Source of the DNA: an uncultured Desulfobacterales bacterium
Lineage (GTDB): Bacteria > Desulfobacterota > Desulfobacteria > Desulfobacterales > SpSt-501
DNA length: 64,000 nucleotides
Direction of reading: 5' to 3'
Assembly (NCBI GenBank): GCA_938048455.1
Contig: CALIUY010000024.1
Span: 1 to 64,000, forward strand
In this document: positions 20,096 to 26,931 of the stretch, in pieces
Layout: each line of letters begins with the position of its first letter
How positions within the stretch are numbered: the first letter of the stretch is position 1
The notes under the pieces: model-generated
The model's database searches: none
What the model was told of the DNA's origin: nothing
Seen by the model: the letters and a program-made list of their open reading frames with translations, nothing else
Program-made: the position numbers and the translations under genes

Positions 20096-21013
20096 TCAGA
20101 GGATGGGATACAGCCAGGAGGCGAAGGCCGGCTCGCGGCCGACGGCGATGTCGTTCATCGCGCGGTGAAGCCGGCGGGCGACGGGACCGGGAGCGTGCGG
20201 CAATTCGCGCGATTCGATCCGCCGCACGGGGATCACCGGAAAGGGGGTGCAGGCGAAAAAGAGCTCCTCGGCCGAAAAGAGTGTTGCGGGCGGAAGCCGC
20301 TCCTCCCGGGCCTCGATCCCCAGGTGGCGCGCGACCGCCAGTAGCGAGCGGCGGGTGATGGAATCGAGGACCCCCCCCAGGGGCGGCGTCCGCAGCACCC
20401 CTTCGCGGACAAGGAAAATCGACTCGGTCGCCCCTTCGGCAAGAAAACCCTCGGTGTCGAGCAGGAGGGCGAGATCGGCCCCGCGGCGTCGGGCCTCGAG
20501 GACGGCCATCATTCCGTTCAGGTAGTTTGCCGCCGCCTTGGCCGCAACCGGCACCGTGCGCGGGTCGAGCTTGCGGGTCTCGGCGATGACGGCCGTCACC
20601 CCGGCCTCGAAATCCGCCGGGGGAAGATGGAGGTCCTCCGCCGGGTCGAGAACGAAGACGGCGATGTCGAGCGGACCCTCCGGCGGCAGCACATCGAGCT
20701 TGGGCGCGGCATGATAGCCCACGAGCTTGACGATGCCTCGGGGCAGGCCGTTTGCGGCCACCGTCTCGGCCACCGCACGGCAAAGCATCGCGGCATCCTG
20801 GGCGAGCGGCAGGGAAAGCAGACGGGCGGAGTTTTCGAAGCGCGCGACATGCTCGTGCAGGCGGAAAAGGGCCGGGCCCCGCGCCGTCGAATCGAAGCGC
20901 AGGACCTCGAAGATCGTCGCCCCTCGGGCGAAGCTGTGGCTCAGGAGATGGACGGTCGCCTCCTCCCAGCCGATCAACACGCCGTTGCGATAGACGCGCC
21001 GCTCTTTTTGCAC
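20096..21013 (-). CDS. class IV PLP aminotransferase (branched-chain/D-amino-acid type)
   Basis: 305 residues from a GTG (reads MQKERRVYRNG) with AAAGGAG 6 nt upstream. Fold-type IV features are HSFARGATIFEVLRF, the PLP-lysine block (VPVAAKAAANYLNGMMA), GFLAEGATESIFLV and the ITRRSLLAVARHLGI segment. Candidates are branched-chain amino-acid aminotransferase, D-amino-acid aminotransferase or 4-amino-4-deoxychorismate lyase; the match to IlvE/Dat is best. In this setting it could transaminate aromatic or branched amino acids whose keto acids feed the Ior enzyme 9 kb away, but this is inference. Confidence 0.85.
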   Translation of the reverse strand: MQKERRVYRNGVLIGWEEATVHLLSHSFARGATIFEVLRFDSTARGPALFRLHEHVARFENSARLLSLPLAQDAAMLCRAVAETVAANGLPRGIVKLVGYHAAPKLDVLPPEGPLDIAVFVLDPAEDLHLPPADFEAGVTAVIAETRKLDPRTVPVAAKAAANYLNGMMAVLEARRRGADLALLLDTEGFLAEGATESIFLVREGVLRTPPLGGVLDSITRRSLLAVARHLGIEAREERLPPATLFSAEELFFACTPFPVIPVRRIESRELPHAPGPVARRLHRAMNDIAVGREPAFASWLYPIL

Positions 21014-21024
21014 CGAAGGCTCCT

Positions 21025-21657
21025 TTACGGGGTCATGCCGAACCGCAACCACTTGAAGCGGTTCTGATCCTCGGCCGAGACCCGGGCGCCGATCCGGGCC
21101 ATAAAGATGTTTTCGGGTTTGAGACAGAGGTTGGGTTCGTTCGTTTCGTATTCCTTGAAACCGAAGGGCTCGAAGAGCCGCTCCATCATCTGGCGATACT
21201 GCTGGGCGCTCATGCGGTTTCCGTCGAGGTCCCAAGTCCAGGAATAACCGACGAAATAGACGATCTTCTCCTCGATGAGCGGGTGAACCATCATCATTTC
21301 CACGATCGCCTTTCCGATCCGGTGGGCGCGGAAGGGCCGGCTCACCTCCACGGCGTTCACCTCCATCAGCAGCGGCCCGAGTTGCGCCCAGCGTTCCTCG
21401 GGATCCGGGTAGGCGAGGACCCCGAAGCCGACGATGCGCTTTGCCTCGGCGACGGCGAGAACGACGCTCGCATCCGGGGTGGCGGCGATTCTCTCGAGAC
21501 TCTCCCGTTTCGTGTAGAGCGAGCGATAGTGGGCGTGGGTTCCGAAATGGCCATCGAAGTGAAGCCGACGGATCTGTTCGGGGGTGCAGAAGGAGCGGAT
21601 GCGGAGCTCCCCCTCGGGAGTGGTGAGCAGCATCTCGTTTTGCGGAAACGAACCCAT
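21025..21657 (-). CDS. GNAT-family N-acetyltransferase
   Basis: 210 residues (MGSFPQNEML). A GNAT core is visible (VVLAVAEAKRIVGFGVL, LLMEVNAVEVSRPFRAHRIGKAIVEMMM for beta-4/alpha-3, then a C-terminal domain with LFEPFGFKEYETNEPNLCLKP in pieces). It resembles AcuA-type protein acetyltransferases that control acyl-CoA synthetases, but the target is not proven. The gene lies 8 bp after the second GNAT gene and 11 bp before the aminotransferase gene, in one operon. Confidence 0.78.
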   Translation of the reverse strand: MGSFPQNEMLLTTPEGELRIRSFCTPEQIRRLHFDGHFGTHAHYRSLYTKRESLERIAATPDASVVLAVAEAKRIVGFGVLAYPDPEERWAQLGPLLMEVNAVEVSRPFRAHRIGKAIVEMMMVHPLIEEKIVYFVGYSWTWDLDGNRMSAQQYRQMMERLFEPFGFKEYETNEPNLCLKPENIFMARIGARVSAEDQNRFKWLRFGMTP

Positions 21658-21665
21658 CGGCCGGC

Positions 21666-22214
21666 TCAGAAATCCCCCCAGTCCTTGTGGAGCTGTTTGG
21701 TCATGATCAACAGATCGTGCAGCTCGCCCTCCGGCCCGATGACGAAGTCCTCCAGGAGCGCTTTCTTGAAGAAGTCCAGCTTGCGGGCGGACTCGATGGC
21801 CGCGTCCTCGACGCCGACCACGAAATCGGCCCGCACCTCGCGCAGGCCTTTTTCCATGCCATAGCGGATGAGATCGAGGAGCATCCAGCTTCCCAGGCGC
21901 TTGTGCCGAAAATCGGGGAGCACGATGATGCGCAGCCTCCCCTGGTGATGGTAGCAGCCGAAGCGGTGGGTGTGCAGGCGCGCGTGGGCGATGATCCGCG
22001 GGCCGCATTCGGCGATGATGGAAAAGACCTCCGGCCCGCCGCGGCACCAGCCGCGGATCACCTCGGGGTCGCGCACATCGAAGCGCATGTACCAGCGGTC
22101 GATTTCCGGCACCTCGTCGTAGAAGGCGCGCAGCCGATCCTCATCCTCGGGATTGAGGGGCCGGATGCTCACCTCGGTACAGTTGGTAAGAACGACCTCC
22201 TTGGGGTATTTCAC
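21666..22214 (-). CDS. GNAT-family N-acetyltransferase
   Basis: 182 residues with the GNAT signature (RLRIIVLPDFRHKRLGSWMLLDLI, VEDAAIESARKLDFFKK). It belongs to the small Pat-like single-domain group without a cyclic-nucleotide-binding or acyl-CoA-synthetase-like domain. It is the first gene of a minus-strand operon and diverges from bamA with 285 bp between. Lysine acylation is an established regulator of acyl-CoA metabolism in syntrophic benzoate degraders, which makes these two adjacent GNATs plausible regulators, as inference. Confidence 0.8.
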   Translation of the reverse strand: MKYPKEVVLTNCTEVSIRPLNPEDEDRLRAFYDEVPEIDRWYMRFDVRDPEVIRGWCRGGPEVFSIIAECGPRIIAHARLHTHRFGCYHHQGRLRIIVLPDFRHKRLGSWMLLDLIRYGMEKGLREVRADFVVGVEDAAIESARKLDFFKKALLEDFVIGPEGELHDLLIMTKQLHKDWGDF

Positions 22215-22359
22215 GTCGCGATCCCTCCCAGGCTCAGGTGCGGCTCCGGAGACGAAAAGAGGGTTCCCGCCTCCGGGAGGTCAAGTAACCATGCAAGACG
22301 TCGAGAAGTCAAGAAAAAGAGAATTCTGCGACGCACGGTCGGAAGACCCGATTTTTTCC

Positions 22360-22389
22360 TTGACACAGCCGCTTTGTAGCTAATATATA
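22360..22389 (+). promoter_or_regulatory. promoter of the bamA operon
   Basis: TTGACA (22360-22365) is followed after 18 nt by TATATA (22384-22389), with the alternative -10 TAATAT 15 nt after the -35. It lies in an AT-rich island 111 nt upstream of the bamA ATG. The spacer/-10 region contains two copies of the palindrome TAGCTA (22377-22382 and 22388-22393), which may bind a regulator. Confidence 0.55.
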
Positions 22390-22396
22390 GCTATCC
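22371..22396 (+). promoter_or_regulatory. 26-bp motif shared with the bamB promoter
   Basis: GCTTTGT-N3-TA-N2-ATATAGCTA-N-CC. The same pattern occurs in front of bamB at 63347-63372 (minus), with 20 of 26 identities. Position overlapping the promoter suggests a control site for the benzoate pathway. The regulator is unidentified. Confidence 0.5.
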
Positions 22397-22499
22397 AAAT
22401 TCTAAATTTCGTTTGGCGTTCTCTGAGGTGACGCCCGCAGCCTCGAAACCCGGGTTCAAAAAAACCGCAAAAACCGATCGCAGGAAAGAGGAGGGAAAG

Positions 22500-23639
22500 A
22501 TGGCCGACCTGAGCTGGCTTCCGCGGGAGTCGGGGGGGCTCAAAGACCATTTTCTATACGGCGAAGAGCACTTTTCGAAAGAGGCCCCGGGGGTGATCTT
22601 CGAAAAGAAACCCGTTTTCGACCCCCAGGGCAAGGCCGTCCCCGATCTCTACACCGTCTGGATCGTGCTCAACAACCCCGCGCAGTACAACTCCTACACC
22701 ACGGAGATGATCAAGGGGGTGATCGCCGGATTCCAGCGCGCCTCGGCCGACCCCTCCGTGGTCGCGGCGATCTTCACCGCCGTCGGCGACAAAGCCTTCT
22801 GCACCGGCGGCAACACGAAGGAATACGCCGAGTACTACGCCGGACGGCCGACCGAATACGGCACGTACATGGACCTTTTCAATGCCATGGTCGACGGGAT
22901 CCTCAACTGCAAGAAGCCGACGATCTGCCGCGTGAACGGCATGCGGGTTGCGGGCGGCCAGGAGATCGGCATGGCCTGCGATACGACGATCGCCAGCGAT
23001 CTCGCCGTGTTCGGCCAGGCCGGACCGCGCCACGGGTCCGCCCCCGACGGCGGAAGCACCGATTTTCTCCCCTGGATGCTCCCCATGGAGCTCGCCATGT
23101 GGAACTGCATTTCCTGTGAGCTCTGGAGCGCCTACAAGATGAAGCGCCTGGGGCTCATCGCCAAGTGCGTCCCCGTGATCCAGACCGACAAGGGATTTCA
23201 GCGCAACCCGGCCGTCGTCACCGAAACCTGGCTCGAGGACGGCGAGATCGTCTACGGCGAATTCAAGACCGGCCCCGAGGCGGAAAAGGCGCGCGAGATC
23301 GTGAAAAACGCGAAAATCGACTTCCGCCTGCTCGACGCCGAAGTGAACCGCATCGTCTGGACCTACGCCAACCTCTTCCCCAACTGCCTCCATAAGAGCA
23401 TCGACGGCATCCGCCTCAAAAAGAAGTTCTTCTGGGACCAGGCCAAGGTGATCAACCGCCACTGGCTGGCGGCCAACATGAACTTCGAGGCCTTCCTCGG
23501 CTTCCATGCTTTCAACACGAAGAAAATCACCGGCCGGGACGTGATCGATTTCCTCGAGTACCGCCGGCGCCAGGCGGCCGGGGCGGCTTTCGACGCCGAG
23601 TTCATGGCCGCCGTGCTCGCCCGGCCGAAGACTTCGTGA
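22500..23639 (+). CDS. bamA: 6-oxocyclohex-1-ene-1-carbonyl-CoA hydrolase
   Basis: 379 residues, the length of Oah/BamA enzymes; the ATG follows AGAGGAGGGAAAG. The enoyl-CoA-hydratase-family fold is recognisable (AVGDKAFCTGGNTKEYAEYY, GMRVAGGQEIGMACD, FGQAGPRHGSAPDGGS), together with the long C-terminal FPNCLHKSIDGIRLKKKFFWDQ region typical of this ring-opening hydrolase and absent from ordinary crotonases. It adds two waters to the cyclic oxo-CoA product of BamQ and gives 3-hydroxypimelyl-CoA. It is a reliable marker of anaerobic aromatic degradation. First gene of the long plus-strand operon. Confidence 0.97.
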   Translation: MADLSWLPRESGGLKDHFLYGEEHFSKEAPGVIFEKKPVFDPQGKAVPDLYTVWIVLNNPAQYNSYTTEMIKGVIAGFQRASADPSVVAAIFTAVGDKAFCTGGNTKEYAEYYAGRPTEYGTYMDLFNAMVDGILNCKKPTICRVNGMRVAGGQEIGMACDTTIASDLAVFGQAGPRHGSAPDGGSTDFLPWMLPMELAMWNCISCELWSAYKMKRLGLIAKCVPVIQTDKGFQRNPAVVTETWLEDGEIVYGEFKTGPEAEKAREIVKNAKIDFRLLDAEVNRIVWTYANLFPNCLHKSIDGIRLKKKFFWDQAKVINRHWLAANMNFEAFLGFHAFNTKKITGRDVIDFLEYRRRQAAGAAFDAEFMAAVLARPKTS

Positions 23640-23658
23640 GCGCAAGAAGGGAGGACCC

Positions 23659-24408
23659 ATGCTGCTCGAAGGCAAGAAGGCGCTCGTCACCGGCGGCTCC
23701 CAAGGCATCGGGGCGGCGATCTCGCTCGAGCTCGCGCGGGAGGGGGCCGACGTCTGCTTCACTTACCGCCGGCACGAGGCCGAGGCGCGGGACTACGAAC
23801 GCCAAATCCGCGCCATGGGCCGTCGGGCGCTCGCCCTGCCCTGCGACATCTCCAGCTTCGCCGACGCCGAACGCGTGGTGCAGACCGCCGTCGGCGAGTT
23901 CGGCGCCCTCGACATTCTCGTGAACAATGCCGGCATGAACTGGGACGCGGTCAGCTGGAAGATGACCGAGGAGCAATGGGACCGCGTGATCGCCGTGAAC
24001 CTCAAGGGCTACTTCAATTTCACGCGGCATGTGGCTCCGATTTTCAAGGAGCGGAAGTCCGGACGCATCATCAACATCACCTCGATCAACGGTCTGCGCG
24101 GCAAGTTCGGCCAGACGAATTACTCGGCCTCCAAGGCCGGCATTATCGGCTTCACCAAGGCTTTGGCCAAGGAGCTGGGCGCCTTCCAGGTCACGGTGAA
24201 CGCGGTCGCCCCGGGGCTGATCGAGACGGCGATGCTGCGCGAGTCGGAATCCCGCGACAAGATCGTCGAGATGGCCCTGGCCGAAAGCGCCCTCAAGCGC
24301 ATCGGCCGCCCCGAGGATCTGGCCTGGCTGGTCGTCTTTCTCGCCTCCGAGCGCGCCGCGCACATCACGGGCGAGGTGATCAAGGTGGACGGCGGCCAGT
24401 ACATCTGA
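23659..24408 (+). CDS. short-chain dehydrogenase/reductase (FabG-like)
   Basis: 249 residues. TGGSQGIGAA (NADP/NAD-binding), NNAG, the Ser of NITSINGL and the YxxxK of YSASKAG, with a C-terminal GEVIKVDGGQYI. The classic SDR fold acts on 3-oxoacyl or cyclic hydroxy-CoA substrates. Placed directly after bamA, it may act on 3-hydroxypimelyl-CoA or on a ring hydroxyacyl-CoA, but the substrate is not shown. Its RBS is AAGGGAGG. Confidence 0.9.
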   Translation: MLLEGKKALVTGGSQGIGAAISLELAREGADVCFTYRRHEAEARDYERQIRAMGRRALALPCDISSFADAERVVQTAVGEFGALDILVNNAGMNWDAVSWKMTEEQWDRVIAVNLKGYFNFTRHVAPIFKERKSGRIINITSINGLRGKFGQTNYSASKAGIIGFTKALAKELGAFQVTVNAVAPGLIETAMLRESESRDKIVEMALAESALKRIGRPEDLAWLVVFLASERAAHITGEVIKVDGGQYI

Positions 24409-24473
24409 GCCGCCCCGAGTTCGAACCGGGCGGCTCGGCTTCCCTTCCGCCCCCTTTCCGCGCAGAGGTGCTC

Positions 24474-25643
24474 ATGCGACGCGTGGCCGTGATCGGTGTC
24501 GGGCAGAGCGAATTCGTGCGGGCCTATCCGGGCTCGATCCGCGAACTCGCCTTCGAGGCCTTCCGCGAGGCGATGGAGGACGGAGGGCTGAAACCCGCCG
24601 CGATCGACGCCTCGATCGTCTGTTCGGCTCCCGAGTACGACCGGCAGCGCTCCCCCGCCGGGGTGATCGCCGAATACCTCGGCTTGAACCCTCAGCCCAC
24701 CTTCTACGTCGAGACCCTGTGCTCCTCGAGCACGACCGGCGTGCGGCTTGCCGCCGCGCTGATCGCCTCGGGCCAGCACGACGTCGTCGCCGTGATCGGC
24801 TTTCAGAAGATGTCCGAGATCTCCTCGGCCGAATCGCAGGAGCGCATGGGCCGCGGCGCCGACATCCAGTGGGAGAGCCCTTTCGGGACGATGATGCCCG
24901 CCTACTACGCCATGTACGCCCGCGCCCACATGGCGGCCTACGGGACGACCCTCGAGGATCTTGCCCTGATCCGCGTCAAGTCCTCCGTCTACGGCCGGCT
25001 GAACGAGAAGGCGGTCTACCGCAAGGAGGTGACGCCGGCGCAACTCGCCGATCCGAAGGACCGTATGGCCGGCCCGGTGGCCAGTCCGCTGCGCGTAGGC
25101 GACTGCTGCGCGAACGCCGACGGATCCTCCTGTCTGCTGCTCGCCGCCGAAGACCGGGCGCGCGATTGCCGCAAGAAGCCGGTCTGGCTCCTTGGGGTCG
25201 GCTCGGCCTCGGCGAGCGTCAATCTTACCGGCCGCGATCTCTTCACCGGGCTTTCGGTCGCCCGGGAGGCCGCGCGACGGGCTTACCGCATGGCAGGCGT
25301 GGGCCCCGATGACATCGACGTCGCCGAGGTCCATGACTGCTTCACGATCGCCGAGCTCATGGCTTACGAAGATTTGGGCTTCGCCGAGCCGGGGGGCGGC
25401 CGCGAGCTCATCCGCAACCGGGCGACCTACCGCGAGGGGAAAATCCCGGTGAACGTGGACGGGGGGCTCCTCTCCAAGGGACACCCGATCGGGGCGACGG
25501 GCGGAAGCCAGGTGCGCACGATCGTGCTTCAGCTGCGCGGGGAGGCGGGAGCGATGCAGGTAAAGGAGCCGCGGATCGGGCTCGTGCACAACATCGGCGG
25601 GGTGGGCCTTTACGGCAACGTGCTGATCCTGGGCATCGAGTAG
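24474..25643 (+). CDS. thiolase-like acyl-CoA acetyltransferase (BbsB/SCP-x type)
   Basis: 389 residues. VAVIGVGQSEF start, Cys83 in VETLCSSSTTG, VHDCFTIAE, SKGHPIGATGGSQV and the C-terminal NIGGVGLYGNV. This is the non-canonical thiolase group that works together with a DUF35 Zn-ribbon protein, as do BbsB-BbsA in toluene degradation and SCP-2-type thiolases. The DUF35 gene follows directly. The likely role is cleavage of 3-oxopimelyl-CoA or a related dicarboxylic 3-oxoacyl-CoA; this is inferred from context. Confidence 0.88.
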   Translation: MRRVAVIGVGQSEFVRAYPGSIRELAFEAFREAMEDGGLKPAAIDASIVCSAPEYDRQRSPAGVIAEYLGLNPQPTFYVETLCSSSTTGVRLAAALIASGQHDVVAVIGFQKMSEISSAESQERMGRGADIQWESPFGTMMPAYYAMYARAHMAAYGTTLEDLALIRVKSSVYGRLNEKAVYRKEVTPAQLADPKDRMAGPVASPLRVGDCCANADGSSCLLLAAEDRARDCRKKPVWLLGVGSASASVNLTGRDLFTGLSVAREAARRAYRMAGVGPDDIDVAEVHDCFTIAELMAYEDLGFAEPGGGRELIRNRATYREGKIPVNVDGGLLSKGHPIGATGGSQVRTIVLQLRGEAGAMQVKEPRIGLVHNIGGVGLYGNVLILGIE

Positions 25644-25654
25644 GAGAGACGTCC

Positions 25655-26095
25655 ATGGGCCAAAAAAGCGAAGCCGGACTCGACGACCGTTTCCGGCGTT
25701 TCGGAACGGTCGGCTTCACGGGGATCACCCGCGTCAACGACTTCATCGCGCACCTGGAGGAAGGCCGGGTGGCCGGAACCCGCTGCCGGGATTGCGGGCA
25801 GGTCTTCTTCCCGCCGTGTGCCGACTGCCGGAGCTGCTTTTCGCGGCGGATGGCGTGGTTTGCGGTCGAGGGCGAGGGACGCCTGGTTTCCTGGAGCCGC
25901 CTGGCGTTCGGACCGGCCGGGTTCCAGGAGGACGTCCCTTACACAATCGCGCTGCTCGACTTCGGGGGGTACAAGGTCTTCGGCCGCGTCGACCGCGCCG
26001 TTTCCGAGGAGGAGCTCGCCGTGGGACTGCCCATGAAAGTCCGCGTGGAGCGGCTTCCCGGCGACCGCTTGAGCTACGCTTTCGTGAAAGCCTGA
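25655..26095 (+). CDS. DUF35 OB-fold Zn-ribbon protein (BbsA-like)
   Basis: 146 residues. A rubredoxin-like Zn ribbon (CRDCGQ..CADCRSC) is followed by an OB fold (GRLVSWSRLAFGP, VPYTIALLDFGGYKVFGRV). Family members bind acyl-CoA and form the heteromeric partner of the preceding thiolase-like protein. The 11-bp spacing to the thiolase fits a functional pair. Confidence 0.88.
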   Translation: MGQKSEAGLDDRFRRFGTVGFTGITRVNDFIAHLEEGRVAGTRCRDCGQVFFPPCADCRSCFSRRMAWFAVEGEGRLVSWSRLAFGPAGFQEDVPYTIALLDFGGYKVFGRVDRAVSEEELAVGLPMKVRVERLPGDRLSYAFVKA

Positions 26096-26145
26096 AAAGA
26101 ACCGCCGCGCGAAAGCGGCCGTCGGCCCGTCAAGGAGGGAAAACG

Positions 26146-26916
26146 ATGAGTGCGCTGTCCTTTGCCCGGCTGGAGACGGAGGGCGGGGTTGCGCGGCTGA
26201 AACTTGCGCGCCCCAAGCACAATGTGCTGAACCTCGCCATGATGGAGGAGCTCTGCGGCGTGCTCGAGCGCCTGCGCGCCGACCGCGACCTGAAAGCCCT
26301 CGTGCTCGCCGCCGAGGGACCGAGCTTTTGCGCGGGGGTCGAAGTCGCCGATCACAAACCCGCGCAAGTCGACGCGATGATCGCCGTCTTCAACCGCCTG
26401 CTCGAGGGAATCGAACATCAAGAAGTCCCCACGATCGCCGCCGTTCACGGCGCCTGCCTCGGGGGCGGCATGGAAGCGGCGATCGCCTGCGACATCGTGA
26501 TCGCCGCCAAGAGCGCGGTCTTCGGGCAACCCGAAGTGAAGCTCGGCTTCTTCCCCCCCTACGCGGCGGTCCGGCTGCCGATTCTCGTCGGACCGGCGCG
26601 GGCGATCGAGATCTGCACGACCGGCAGGCGCTACGAGGCCGAAGAGGCGGCGCGCCTCGGATTCGTGACCCGCGCGGTCGAGGACCTGGATCTTGCCGCC
26701 GCCGTGGAGGCGCTCGTCGGCGAGCTCCAGCAGGCGAGCCCTCTCATCCTGCGGCTGAACAAGCTTGCCGTGAAGCGCCACCTGGGGCTGCCCCCGAACC
26801 AAGCCCTTCAGGGGGTGAGCGATCTTTTTCTCCACACGCTCATGAAAACCGAGGATACCCTCGAGGGGATCGCCAGCTTCGAGGAAAAGCGCAAACCGAT
26901 CTGGAAAAACCGCTGA
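26146..26916 (+). CDS. bamR: cyclohexa-1,5-diene-1-carbonyl-CoA hydratase
   Basis: 256 residues from the ATG with AAGGAGGG. Crotonase fold: VLAAEGPSFCAGVEVADH, HGACLGGGMEAAIACD, FGQPEVKLGFFPPYAAVRLP. The FCAGVE/VADH and FFPPYA features match dienoyl-CoA hydratases (Dch/BamR) more than ordinary enoyl-CoA hydratases, though this cannot be proven by eye. It hydrates the class II reductase product to 6-hydroxycyclohex-1-ene-1-carbonyl-CoA. Its neighbours bamQ and bamA catalyse the next two steps. Confidence 0.9.
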   Translation: MSALSFARLETEGGVARLKLARPKHNVLNLAMMEELCGVLERLRADRDLKALVLAAEGPSFCAGVEVADHKPAQVDAMIAVFNRLLEGIEHQEVPTIAAVHGACLGGGMEAAIACDIVIAAKSAVFGQPEVKLGFFPPYAAVRLPILVGPARAIEICTTGRRYEAEEAARLGFVTRAVEDLDLAAAVEALVGELQQASPLILRLNKLAVKRHLGLPPNQALQGVSDLFLHTLMKTEDTLEGIASFEEKRKPIWKNR

Positions 26917-26931
26917 GGGAGGGCGCAGCCG

